From Prolixibacteraceae bacterium (GTDB lineage Bacteria; Bacteroidota; Bacteroidia; Bacteroidales; Prolixibacteraceae): a DNA stretch of 43,242 bases. Below the pieces are notes generated by a model that saw only the letters and a program-made list of their open reading frames with translations, was not told where the DNA came from and did not search any database. The translations under genes were made by a program, and so were the position numbers. The DNA is taken from NCBI GenBank assembly GCA_018648265.1, contig JABGRN010000044.1, positions 1 through 43,242 on the forward strand. The letters are read 5' to 3'. Shown one piece after another: positions 16,275 through 24,920 of this stretch; the first letter of the stretch is position 1; each line of letters begins with the position of its first letter.

Positions 16275-17390
16275 ATGGCTGAGTGGATTGTAATTATAGG
16301 GTTTGTACAAGCACTTTTTGGAATACTAATTTTTATTTCAAAACGTCCGCGCCATTTATGTTTTACGTTTTTAACCATTTGGCTTTCCATAATCGCAGTC
16401 TTTCTTGGTGCCCAATTACTTCCCTTCGAGGTTGTAAATTATTTTAAACCGGGGATTTTCCCCCTTATTTTTTTGTTTGGACCGTTATTATATTTTTATG
16501 TAAGCTCACTAACCATTGAAGACTTCAAGCTTAAATTGAATCATTTTTGGCATATAATACCCTTAATACTAATTAGTATTCATCGGTCAACAATTAATGC
16601 CGTTTCCGTGTCAAGCTCTTCAATTTTAACCGAAAATCCACCATTCATTTACAACAAAATCTATTTTATTTTATTAATAATCTCGACGTTTATTTATTGG
16701 ATTTTCAGTGTGAAACTTATTTTAATACACAGGAAAAATATACCGTTTTATTTTTCAAACTATACATCAAAAAATACTTTAAACTGGTTGATTTTTGTAG
16801 TTCTCATATTTCTACTCTTTTTTGTGGCTCAACTGTTCGTTTCTTCCTTCGAAAAAGTGTTTGATACGAATATTATTAAGTTCCCAATACTTTTTACCAA
16901 TCTCACTATTTTCACTTTTATAATGGTCTTTTTCGGAATAAATCAATCTGTTATATATAATTCAAAAAAGCAAAATCGAGAAAAAATAATTGGTAATACT
17001 GAGGCCAAATATTCAAATTCAGCATTAAATAAAAAACAAATTGAAGTTCTTAATAATACTGTTTTTAGCTATTTGAAAAGTAAAAAACCATTTCTAAATC
17101 CGGAATATAGTTTGCAAATGATGGCAGAAGATTTAAGTATTTCAAGGCAAAAATTATCGCAGACATTTAATATTGGTAAACAAAAGAATTTTTACAAGAT
17201 TATAAACGAATTTCGCATCGAAGAAGTAAAACAGATGATTAACAATCCTGATTTCAACCATTTTTCAGTTTTAGGAATTGCTTTTGAATGTGGCTTTAAT
17301 TCGAAAACTTCTTTTAACCGGATTTTCAAAGAGGAAACAGGGCACACTCCAACCTCATATAAAAAATCAGAATCAATATTAATTACCTGA
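16275..17390 (+). CDS. Membrane-bound AraC-family regulator
   Basis: 371 residues. The first 230 are hydrophobic with about seven membrane helices (starting AEWIVIIGFVQALFGILIFI). Residues about 265-371 are an AraC/XylS HTH domain: YSLQMMAEDLSISRQKLSQTF is the first helix-turn-helix and FSVLGIAFECGFNSKTSFNR with FKEETGHTPTSYKK the second and the family signature. This 7TM-AraC layout is frequent in Bacteroidota, but the ligand is generally unknown. It lies just before the GH2-GH3 genes in the same direction and may control them; inferred from position only. Confidence 0.85.
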   Translation: MAEWIVIIGFVQALFGILIFISKRPRHLCFTFLTIWLSIIAVFLGAQLLPFEVVNYFKPGIFPLIFLFGPLLYFYVSSLTIEDFKLKLNHFWHIIPLILISIHRSTINAVSVSSSSILTENPPFIYNKIYFILLIISTFIYWIFSVKLILIHRKNIPFYFSNYTSKNTLNWLIFVVLIFLLFFVAQLFVSSFEKVFDTNIIKFPILFTNLTIFTFIMVFFGINQSVIYNSKKQNREKIIGNTEAKYSNSALNKKQIEVLNNTVFSYLKSKKPFLNPEYSLQMMAEDLSISRQKLSQTFNIGKQKNFYKIINEFRIEEVKQMINNPDFNHFSVLGIAFECGFNSKTSFNRIFKEETGHTPTSYKKSESILIT

Positions 17391-17455
17391 ATTCGATTAA
17401 AAAGATACACACAGCTTTATAGGTTCCAACTAATCGGGTGGGACTTTTATTCCTC

Positions 17456-17486
17456 TTTTTCGCATTATATTTGAATATTATTTTTG
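17456..17486 (+). promoter_or_regulatory. Promoter of the GH2-GH3 genes
   Basis: TATTTTTG at 17479-17486 is a perfect -7, with TTTT at the -33 position 19 bases upstream (17456-17459). A second perfect -7, TATATTTG, lies at 17466-17473 but lacks a -33. Transcription would start near 17493, about 40 bases before the ATG at 17534. Confidence 0.5.
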
Positions 17487-17533
17487 AGTGAAAAGCACTC
17501 TAAGAATAATTGCGTTTCAAAAAAATCATACTC

Positions 17534-19816
17534 ATGAAAAGAATTCATAAATTATTGGTTTCGGTTTTATTGGTCTGTTTAATTTTGCCTGCAGCCGGAC
17601 AAAGACAAACCATTTCGTTAATCAAAGATTGGAATTTTAAAGGTTCTTCAATTTGGGAGGAATCGATTAACAAAAAGGTGAATTTGCCACACACATGGAA
17701 TTCACATGATGCAGCTCAGGGTTATAAGTATTACCAAGGCAAAGGCATTTATACTAAAAATTATTTTGTTGACAATTCTCTTTTTAACAAAAGATTATTC
17801 TTAAAGTTTGAAGGTGCTCAAACTGTGGCAGATGTTTCGATAAACGGAAAATACATTGGGCAACATCGAGGTGGATATTCTGCATTTGTATTTGAAATTA
17901 CTAATGCTGTTAATTTTGATGAAGAAAATATTTTAGAGGTAAAAGTTGATAATTCTGAAACGGAAGATGTTTTGCCTCTTGGCGGTGATTTTAATATTTA
18001 TGGAGGTATTTATCGCCCGGTTGAATTACTAATTACCGAAAAAGCATGTATCACTCCACTTGATTTTGCTTCTCCGGGAATGTTCCTTGTTCAAAAAAAT
18101 GTTTCGAAAGAAAGTGCTGAAATTGAAGTGATAAGCAAAATTTCAAATGGCAAATCCAACAATGAAAATTTTGAGATTGAAGCAACAATTAAAGATGCCA
18201 GCGGAAATATTGTTCAATCGGGTGTTTCATCTCTTTTAGTAAATGCTTTTGAAACAAAACAAACGGTAATTCCAATCAATATTCAAAATCCACATCTTTG
18301 GAATGGAATTGAAAATCCGTATTTATATTCTGTAGTAGTACAACTTAAAGAAGATGGTAAAGTTCTCGATGAAGTAACTCAGCCACTTGGAATAAGATAC
18401 TACAGCACTGACGCTGAAAAAGGATTTTATTTGAATGGCGAGCATGTAAAAATAAAAGGAGTAAGCCGTCATAACGATTTTGCTGGCGTGGCTTCTGCAT
18501 TAAAAAGCAAACATCATAGGATTGACATGGAGCTTATTAAAGAAATGGGTGCCAATGGAATTAGATTAGCTCATTACCAACATTCAGATTTTTTTTATTC
18601 CCTGGCTGACACAAGTGGAATGATTGTTTGGGCCGAGATTCCTTTTGTTGGAAGCGATCAACAAGGGTTTCACGATTCCGAAGAATTTCAGAAGAATGCA
18701 AAACAGCAATTACAGGAATTAATAAGACAAAACTACAATCACCCTTCAATATTGTTTTGGGGCTTGTACAACGAGATTGGAATGAAATACGATTCCACGT
18801 TAACAAGTATTATTACCGACCTTCACCAGTTGGCAATTGAAGAAGACCCAAGCCGCCCAACTGTTGCAGCAACGTTTGTTACAAGAAGTGCTGACCCGCT
18901 TCATAAAATTCCTGAAATGATTGCCTGGAATCAATACTATGGATGGTACTATAGTAAACCAGATAAATTAGGAGATTTTCTTGACAGAATCCATAAAGAA
19001 GAACCTGCATATAAAATTGGAGTTTCGGAATATGGTGCGGGTGGCAGTACCAATCAGCACGAAGAGAAAATTAGAAGACCCTTTCCCTTTTTCCATGAAT
19101 GGCATCCCGAAGAATTTCAGGCAACAGTTCACGAAGGCAACTGGAAAGCCATAAACGATCGCCCTTTTGTTTGGGGAAGTTTTGTGTGGAATATGTTTGA
19201 TTTTGGTTCGCATTTCAGGCGCGAAGGCGATGCTATTGGAATTAATGACAAGGGAATGGTAAGCTACGATCGCAAAAGGAAAAAGGATGTCTTCTATTTT
19301 TACAAGGCAAATTGGAGTGAAGAACCTGTAATTCGAATATGCAACTCACGGTTTGCTATTCGCGAGAAAGATAAAATAAAAGTTAAAATTTATTCAAATC
19401 TCGAAAATGTTGAATTATTTGTAAATGGCAAATCTGCTGGCACACAAACCGGAGAAAATGCCACACTTGTTTGGGAAAATATTTCGTTGTTAAAAGGAAA
19501 TAACAGAGTTAAAGCTGTCGGTCAAAAAAATGAAAAAACTTATTCTCATTCTGTAGTTTGGATGTACGAAAAAAGTGCGGCCATTTCTTTTGCAATAACC
19601 TTTTTACGCTGGCTAATAAAACCATTTATTGTTTTATTGCTGGCTTCTACAATGTGGTTTATCTGGCTTCTATTTAAAAAGCGTGTTAAAAACTGGAGAA
19701 AAATATCTGTTATCTTTTTATTGGTGTTAATGGTTTTAATATTAGTTGCAATAGCAGTCGCCCAAATTTTTGGTGCTCGTTTCGGGATTAATCTTTTCGA
19801 GTATAGTTTAATTTGA
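17534..19816 (+). CDS. GH2-family glycosidase with two C-terminal membrane helices
   Basis: 760 residues. Signal peptide to PAAGQ (about residue 22). The GH2 order is complete: sugar-binding jelly roll (about 25-170), immunoglobulin-like domain (180-290), TIM barrel (295-590). Acid/base Glu414 in YNEIG, nucleophile Glu499 in VSEYGAGG. A further beta domain (about 605-675) is followed by two strong hydrophobic segments (about 685-714 and 723-747) separated by a basic loop (KKRVKNWRK). Most GH2 enzymes have no such tail, so this one is probably membrane-held. Likely a beta-galactosidase or beta-glucosidase type; specificity unknown. The ATG at 17534 opens into the signal peptide; a TTG at 17510 is unlikely. 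The GH3 gene follows after 36 bases. Confidence 0.87.
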   Translation: MKRIHKLLVSVLLVCLILPAAGQRQTISLIKDWNFKGSSIWEESINKKVNLPHTWNSHDAAQGYKYYQGKGIYTKNYFVDNSLFNKRLFLKFEGAQTVADVSINGKYIGQHRGGYSAFVFEITNAVNFDEENILEVKVDNSETEDVLPLGGDFNIYGGIYRPVELLITEKACITPLDFASPGMFLVQKNVSKESAEIEVISKISNGKSNNENFEIEATIKDASGNIVQSGVSSLLVNAFETKQTVIPINIQNPHLWNGIENPYLYSVVVQLKEDGKVLDEVTQPLGIRYYSTDAEKGFYLNGEHVKIKGVSRHNDFAGVASALKSKHHRIDMELIKEMGANGIRLAHYQHSDFFYSLADTSGMIVWAEIPFVGSDQQGFHDSEEFQKNAKQQLQELIRQNYNHPSILFWGLYNEIGMKYDSTLTSIITDLHQLAIEEDPSRPTVAATFVTRSADPLHKIPEMIAWNQYYGWYYSKPDKLGDFLDRIHKEEPAYKIGVSEYGAGGSTNQHEEKIRRPFPFFHEWHPEEFQATVHEGNWKAINDRPFVWGSFVWNMFDFGSHFRREGDAIGINDKGMVSYDRKRKKDVFYFYKANWSEEPVIRICNSRFAIREKDKIKVKIYSNLENVELFVNGKSAGTQTGENATLVWENISLLKGNNRVKAVGQKNEKTYSHSVVWMYEKSAAISFAITFLRWLIKPFIVLLLASTMWFIWLLFKKRVKNWRKISVIFLLVLMVLILVAIAVAQIFGARFGINLFEYSLI

Positions 19817-19852
19817 AAATTCATTTTTTTTAAACCTATAAATCTGATTGAA

Positions 19853-21880
19853 ATGAAAAACATTCTAAAACTTTTAAAAATAGTCCCCATTGTAATTTTT
19901 GTTTTAACTATTAGTTCGTGCACCCAAAAACAAAAATACGAACAAGCCGTTCTAGGTGTTCGTTCGGCAGAAATCTTAAATATTGATGATTATCAGTTTA
20001 AAGATTTGAATAAAAATGGTGAGCTTGATAATTATGAAGATTGGCGTTTGTCGATTGACGAGCGGGTTGGCAATTTGTTGTCGCAAATGACGCTGGAAGA
20101 AAAAGTTGGATTTATGCTTATTAGTACCATTAACATGGGTGGCAGTTCAATGACGGGTATTCCCGGAGGAAGGGGAGGCAAAATTACCAGTGACCTTTCA
20201 GAAGAGGAGACAATTATGAAGCTGAATTTTTTTACTCGCAAACCACTTCCAGCTCACGCAATGTTTGTTTCAGGAACAACAAAAGGAATTAACGAAAGAC
20301 ATTTACGGCACTTTATTTTGCGTGCCAATACCGAAGCAAAAACAATAGCAGAATGGTCGAATAAAGTGCAGGCACTCGCCGAAAATACCCGATTGGGAAT
20401 TCCGGTAATTTTGGCTTCTAATCCGCGCAACCATGTTAGTATCGACAATTCCACAGGCCTTGGTTTGGGTGAAACAGTCTTTTCAAAATGGCCTGGTGAA
20501 TTGGGTTTGGCTGCCATGCGAGATTTTGAACTTACCCGCGAATTTGCCGAAACCGCCGCAAAAGAGTGGGTTTCTGTTGGAATTCGAAAAGGTTATCAAT
20601 ACATGGCTGATTTGGCGACAGAACCACGATGGGGAAGAACAGAAGGTACTTTTGGTGAAAATGCAGAATTGGCTGCCAACATGATTAGGGAAATTACTCT
20701 TGGATTTCAAGGGGAAAAACTTGGAAATCATTCGGTGGCTTTAACCACAAAACATTTTCCAGGTGGCGGCCCTCAAGTTGACGGACAAGACCCACATTTC
20801 GATTGGGGGAAAGACCAGCATTATCCGGGAGACATGTTTGATTACCACTTAAAACCATTTGTTGCTGCTATTGAAGCAGGAACTTCAGCGATTATGCCAT
20901 ACTATGCCAAGCCAATAAATTCAGAACACGAAGAAATTGCTTTTGCCTATAATAAGGGAATAATTAACGACTTACTTCGTGGAGAACTTGGGTTTCAGGG
21001 AATAATAAATTCCGATACCGGTCCAATTTACATGATGCCGTGGGGAGCGGAAGATCTCTCTATTCATGAACGTTATCAAAAAGCACTGGAAGCCGGAGTT
21101 GATATTTTTTCCGGAATTGCCGACCCAACTAAACTTTTAGAAACGGTTAAAATGGGATTGGTTGCTGATACAAGAATCGATGAATCAGTTACCCGGCTTC
21201 TGAAAGAAAAATTTGAATTGGGCATTTTTGAAAATCCTTATGTGAATGTAGTAGAAGCTGAATCTATTGTTGGTAACGAACAATTCCAGGAAAGTGCAAA
21301 TCTGGCTTTTCGGAAGTCAATCGTTTTATTGAAAAATGAGCATAAAGTTCTTCCTCTAAAATCCAAAACAAAAGTATATTTTGAAAAATATATGGTTGCA
21401 AGAGGTTCTGTGGATCATCATAATATAGTAGCACCCGAAGAAAATAGCTGGGATGTGGAATTCGTAAATTCAGCTGATGAGGCAGATGTAAATATTCTTT
21501 GGCTTATACCCAAGACTGGCGGTCTTTTTGGTTCAACCGGTGCTGAATTAAATATTGAATTATCGAACAACAACATTGACGTAGAATATGTCAATAAAAT
21601 TAAAGCAGAAAAGCCAACAGTGATTGTCATTAATTTCAGTAATCCGTGGGTAATTAGCGAAATTGATACCGGCAATGCGAATACAATTCTGGCAACTTTT
21701 GGTACTACCACCGATGCTTTGTTAGATGTTTTAACAGGGAAATTTAATCCAACCGGCAAAATGCCATTTTCTATTCCGAGTTCAACCCAATTTGTTTTAA
21801 GTAATAAATCTGATGTTCCGGGATATTTGGAGTCAGAAGGTTATGCCCTTTTCAAATTTGATGATGGTATAAGTTATTAA
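19853..21880 (+). CDS. GH3 beta-glucosidase lipoprotein
   Basis: 675 residues with lipobox Cys23 (ISSC). An acidic DLNKNGELDNYEDW loop at 51-64 resembles a calcium-binding EF-hand and is common in Bacteroidota GH3 enzymes. The TIM barrel carries KHFPGGG at 300-306 and the nucleophile Asp388 in INSDTG (the more usual sequence is SDW). The alpha/beta sandwich domain spans about 480-640. The FnIII domain found in longer GH3 enzymes is missing. Close relatives by architecture include the Bacteroides sophorose-acting GH3 that sits beside a GH144 gene; that pairing recurs here 1.5 kb downstream, so beta-1,2-linked glucose is a reasonable, unproven substrate. Confidence 0.85.
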   Translation: MKNILKLLKIVPIVIFVLTISSCTQKQKYEQAVLGVRSAEILNIDDYQFKDLNKNGELDNYEDWRLSIDERVGNLLSQMTLEEKVGFMLISTINMGGSSMTGIPGGRGGKITSDLSEEETIMKLNFFTRKPLPAHAMFVSGTTKGINERHLRHFILRANTEAKTIAEWSNKVQALAENTRLGIPVILASNPRNHVSIDNSTGLGLGETVFSKWPGELGLAAMRDFELTREFAETAAKEWVSVGIRKGYQYMADLATEPRWGRTEGTFGENAELAANMIREITLGFQGEKLGNHSVALTTKHFPGGGPQVDGQDPHFDWGKDQHYPGDMFDYHLKPFVAAIEAGTSAIMPYYAKPINSEHEEIAFAYNKGIINDLLRGELGFQGIINSDTGPIYMMPWGAEDLSIHERYQKALEAGVDIFSGIADPTKLLETVKMGLVADTRIDESVTRLLKEKFELGIFENPYVNVVEAESIVGNEQFQESANLAFRKSIVLLKNEHKVLPLKSKTKVYFEKYMVARGSVDHHNIVAPEENSWDVEFVNSADEADVNILWLIPKTGGLFGSTGAELNIELSNNNIDVEYVNKIKAEKPTVIVINFSNPWVISEIDTGNANTILATFGTTTDALLDVLTGKFNPTGKMPFSIPSSTQFVLSNKSDVPGYLESEGYALFKFDDGISY

Positions 21881-21956
21881 ATAAATGGGTTGATTTGTTA
21901 AATGAAAATTTGGCCGATTGTGATTCCCTGGTAAACCCGAAGAAATTTTGCTTAGT

Positions 21957-21978
21957 ATTTGATTCGAAAAAATCAAAT
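21957..21978 (+). terminator. Hairpin after the GH3 gene
   Basis: A perfect 8-bp stem ATTTGATT/AATCAAAT with loop CGAAAA. There is no T-run after it and the stem is AT-rich, so it may be a weak terminator or an RNA-stability hairpin between the GH3 and nitrilase genes. Confidence 0.4.
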
Positions 21979-22024
21979 CCGTGAATAATTAATTTTCTTA
22001 ATTTTAAAGGATTAAATATAAGTC

Positions 22025-22927
22025 ATGAAATCTATTCCGTACTATCTTTTAATTTTTACTCTAATGGTTAATCTCACTGGCTATTCTCAAGAAAAAAGCA
22101 AGCTCAAACTAGCCATGGCTCAAATGTTGGTTGAAGGTGGCGAAAAACAAAAAAATCTAAATCGGGCTGTTGAAAGAATTGAAGAGGCAGCAAAAAACAA
22201 AGCTGACATTATTTTGCTTCCGGAAGCAATGGATTTGGGATGGACACATTCAAAAGCTAAAACCGAAGCCGAACCGATTCCGTTAGGATCTACATTTCAA
22301 ACTCTTGCGAAAGCTGCAAAAATGAATAAAATTTATGTTTGTGCAGGAATAATTGAAAAAGATGGTGACCGTACTTTTAATTCAGCGGTATTAATAAACC
22401 GAAATGGAGAACTCGTTTTAAAACATCGTAAAATTAATGAGTTAAGTATTGCCCACGGTTTGTATGATCAGGGTGACAGAATAAATGTTTGCGAAACTGA
22501 ATTTGGCACAATCGGACTTTTAATTTGTGCAGATGCCAATGCAAAAGATCATGTTTTAACCCGGTCGCTGGGGTATTTGGGTGCCGACTTAATTTTATTG
22601 CCTAGCAGTTGGGCAGTAAAAGCGGATCACGATAATAAAACAGATCCTTATGGAAGCACCTGGACTAAAGCTTTTAACCCGGTTTGTAAAGAGTTCAAAT
22701 TAAATATAGCATCGGTAAGTAATGTGGGTAAAATTGTGGACGGCCCCTGGAAGGATTGGAATTGCATTGGAAACTCAATTTTTGTTGAAAATGGAGGCGA
22801 AGAAATGACGGTTTTACCGTACGGATTAAATGCCGACACAATAGTTTATCAGGATGTTACACTACTTCAGCGCCCCGAGAGAGGAACTTCGTGGAATAAA
22901 TATTGGAATTCTTTACGAAACAAATAG
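22025..22927 (+). CDS. Secreted carbon-nitrogen (nitrilase-superfamily) hydrolase
   Basis: 300 residues. Signal peptide to GYSQ (about residue 22), which is unusual for this mostly cytoplasmic superfamily. The catalytic triad is visible: Glu67 in LLPEAMD, Lys136 in KHRKINEL and Cys168 in LLICADA. The superfamily hydrolyses amides, carbamoyl compounds or nitriles. The ICADA context rather than ICYD points away from NitFhit types. A periplasmic amidase acting on an amidated sugar or amino compound is possible. It follows the GH3 gene by 144 bases with a hairpin between. Confidence 0.83.
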   Translation: MKSIPYYLLIFTLMVNLTGYSQEKSKLKLAMAQMLVEGGEKQKNLNRAVERIEEAAKNKADIILLPEAMDLGWTHSKAKTEAEPIPLGSTFQTLAKAAKMNKIYVCAGIIEKDGDRTFNSAVLINRNGELVLKHRKINELSIAHGLYDQGDRINVCETEFGTIGLLICADANAKDHVLTRSLGYLGADLILLPSSWAVKADHDNKTDPYGSTWTKAFNPVCKEFKLNIASVSNVGKIVDGPWKDWNCIGNSIFVENGGEEMTVLPYGLNADTIVYQDVTLLQRPERGTSWNKYWNSLRNK

Positions 22928-22985
22928 TGTCGCTCTTCAAGGTGAAAATTAATTCAATCCGCAGTTTTAAATATTGTAGATTTAT

Positions 22986-23170
22986 TTAGATTGTGGATAT
23001 GGTAGTTACCAAACTGCCATCGTGTTCAAGGTTTATTTTTTTATGCAGGCGATAACGGTGATTTTCAACTCTGCGTGCCGAAATTCCCAATAGAGGGGCA
23101 ATTTCTTTTGAAGTAAGATTCATTCTAAGATAGGCGCACAAACGTAAATCGCGATGAAAAAATTGAACAA
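22986..23170 (-). pseudogene. C-terminal HTH remnant of a LuxR-type regulator
   Basis: Reading the minus strand from about 23170 to the TAA at 22986 gives DLRLCAYLRMNLTSKEIA, then PLLGISARRVENHRYRLHKK. This is the GerE/LuxR helix-turn-helix seen at the end of Bacteroidota Y_Y_Y-propeller regulators. Upstream, stop codons appear at once (TAG then TAA before GGF), and no sensor part exists in the window. A 46-residue peptide from the internal Met is possible but unlikely to be a gene. It marks a second rearrangement border, just before the GH144 module. Confidence 0.82.
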
Positions 23171-23313
23171 ATCCCCCCTAATTTTATAAAACAATAATGT
23201 GAATATGTGGCTTAAAATTAGGTCTTTAATAACTAATAATAAATGAGTTAGTTTTAAGTAAAATGGAAATACTAATAATTTAAAACTTCCAGTTTCCTTC
23301 TTTTTAAAATTAT

Positions 23314-23321
23314 TAAATTTG
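23314..23321 (+). promoter_or_regulatory. -7 element before the first GH144 gene
   Basis: TAAATTTG, perfect -7. The best -33 candidate is TTTC 17 bases upstream. Predicted start near 23328, 23 bases before the ATG. Confidence 0.45.
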
Positions 23322-23350
23322 CACTCTGAAATACAAGAAATAACGTCTTT

Positions 23351-24721
23351 ATGAATCAAAAAACATATAACTTAATAATTACAATTTTTCTTTTTGGGCT
23401 GGGTTTTACAGCGTGTAACCACTCCAACAAGAAACAATTACCTATCTCTGAAAATGAAGAAAAGATTTTAACCGACTCGCTACTTGATTTGGTTCAGTAC
23501 CAGACGTTTCAGTACTTCTGGGATGGAGCTGAGCCTACGTCAGGAATGGCGCGTGAACGAATTCATTTAGACAACTCTTATCCGCAAAACGACCAGAATG
23601 TAATTACACTCGGTGGATCGGGTTTTGGTGTAATGGCCATTTTAGTTGGTATTGAACGTAGATTTATAACCCGCGAACAAGCCTTAAAAAGGTATCAGAA
23701 AATTGTTGATTACCTGGGGAAAGCCGACCGTTTTCATGGAGTTTGGCCACACTGGTTAAATGGGGAAACCGGGAAGGTCAGGCCGTTTAGTAATAAAGAC
23801 GATGGTGGCGATTTGGTGGAAACAGCTTTTATGATTCACGGGCTGTTAACAGTTGCCGAATACTATCGAAGTGGAAATGAAGAAGAACAACAATTGGTAA
23901 AAGACATTACCAAACTATGGGAAGAAGTAGAATGGGATTGGCACACCAAATGTGGCGAAGATGTTTTATACTGGCACTGGTCGCCAAATTTTGGTTGGGA
24001 AATGAATTTCCCTGTGGGCGGCTACAACGAGTGTTTGATAATGTACGTTTTGGCGGCATCGTCACCAACCCATCCAATTAATCCAAGTGTATATCATAAA
24101 GGTTGGGCACTTAACGGAGCAATCGCAAACGATACCGTTTACTACGGATTAAACACTATTCTCAATTTTTATGAACACGACGAAGACCCTATTGGCTCAC
24201 TTTTCTGGGCGCACTATTCTTATTTAGGATTAAATCCTAAAGGGTTAACAGATAAATATGCCGACTATTGGGAGTTGAATAAAAACCATGCAACAATTCA
24301 TTACAAATATTCTTTAGATAACCCAAAAGGTTACAAAGGTTACGGCGAAAAGCAATGGGGATTTACCTCAAGCTATTCAATGAATGGTTATGCAGGACAT
24401 CGTCCCGGTGAACGTGATTTGGGTGTAATTTCACCAACGGCAGCCCTTTCTTCATTTCCATACACTCCAACAGAATCCATGCAGTTTTTAAAGTATTTGT
24501 ACACCGAAGCCGATTCTTTAGTTGGTAAATATGGCCCGTACGATGCTTACAATCAAACAACTGGTTGGTATTTACCACGGTATCTGGCCATCGATCAGGG
24601 ACCAATTCCGGTTATGATTGAAAACCATCGAACAGGGTTAATATGGAATCTTTTTATGAAAAATGAAGATGTGCAGGTTGGTTTGAAAAAATTGGGATTT
24701 TCGTATTCACAGGTAAAATAG
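23351..24721 (+). CDS. GH144-type (glycoamylase-fold) glucanase lipoprotein
   Basis: 456 residues with lipobox Cys22 (GFTAC). The rest is a single (alpha/alpha)6 domain of the glycoamylase-like family: TFQYFWDGAEP at the start, GGDLVETAF, YWHWSPNFGW, GGYNECLIMY, SSPTHPI, SPTAALSSFPYTP, GKYGPYDAYN and AIDQGPIPVMIENHRTGLIW at the end. GH144 members of Bacteroidota cleave beta-1,2-glucan either internally or as sophorose from an end. The same set of motifs recurs in the second protein of this module. It is likely anchored on the outer membrane and acts on oligosaccharides. A MITE-like element follows. Confidence 0.85.
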   Translation: MNQKTYNLIITIFLFGLGFTACNHSNKKQLPISENEEKILTDSLLDLVQYQTFQYFWDGAEPTSGMARERIHLDNSYPQNDQNVITLGGSGFGVMAILVGIERRFITREQALKRYQKIVDYLGKADRFHGVWPHWLNGETGKVRPFSNKDDGGDLVETAFMIHGLLTVAEYYRSGNEEEQQLVKDITKLWEEVEWDWHTKCGEDVLYWHWSPNFGWEMNFPVGGYNECLIMYVLAASSPTHPINPSVYHKGWALNGAIANDTVYYGLNTILNFYEHDEDPIGSLFWAHYSYLGLNPKGLTDKYADYWELNKNHATIHYKYSLDNPKGYKGYGEKQWGFTSSYSMNGYAGHRPGERDLGVISPTAALSSFPYTPTESMQFLKYLYTEADSLVGKYGPYDAYNQTTGWYLPRYLAIDQGPIPVMIENHRTGLIWNLFMKNEDVQVGLKKLGFSYSQVK

Positions 24722-24750
24722 AATATTTACTTTATTTTTGATTCAAATTA

Positions 24751-24893
24751 TGAGTCTGCTCCGAAAAGTCCGAGTTCATTATTTTTCAGCTCTTTTACCC
24801 CTAACCCCTAAAGGGGAACTCGCTGAAAATCAATGAACTCTTCAAAGTCCCCTTAGGGGGTTTAGGGGTAATACACTTTTCGGAGTGGACTCA
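24751..24893. mobile_element. MITE-like element with nested and interlocked inverted repeats
   Basis: 143 bases with 19-base ends TGAGTCTGCTCCGAAAAGT (24751-24769) and ACTTTTCGGAGTGGACTCA (24875-24893), matching at 17 of 19. Inside are two more pairs in the order C-D-C'-D': C GAGTTCATTATTTTTCAGC (24772-24790) with C' (24822-24840), and D around ACCCCTAACCCC (24793-24819) with D' around GGGGTTTAGGGG (24846-24872). C/C' and D/D' interlock, so they cannot pair together except as a pseudoknot. No coding capacity; no clear target duplication. It separates the GH144 and DUF1080 genes. Confidence 0.75.
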
Positions 24894-24920
24894 GTTATTA
24901 AATCAATAAAATTTACCAAT

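Larger units (their letters stand above)
22928..23350. other. Intergenic region with a regulator remnant and a promoter
   Basis: About 420 bases. The left half holds the LuxR-type remnant on the minus strand (22986-23170). The right half is very AT-rich, with a run CCCCCC at 23173-23178 beside the remnant's truncation point, and the -7 element of the GH144 gene at 23314. No complete gene is supported. Confidence 0.6.

Noticed and set aside
23120-23359. 79-codon minus-strand frame overlapping the LuxR remnant
   Set aside because: The conserved HTH lies in a different frame; this one is AT-rich spacer read through.
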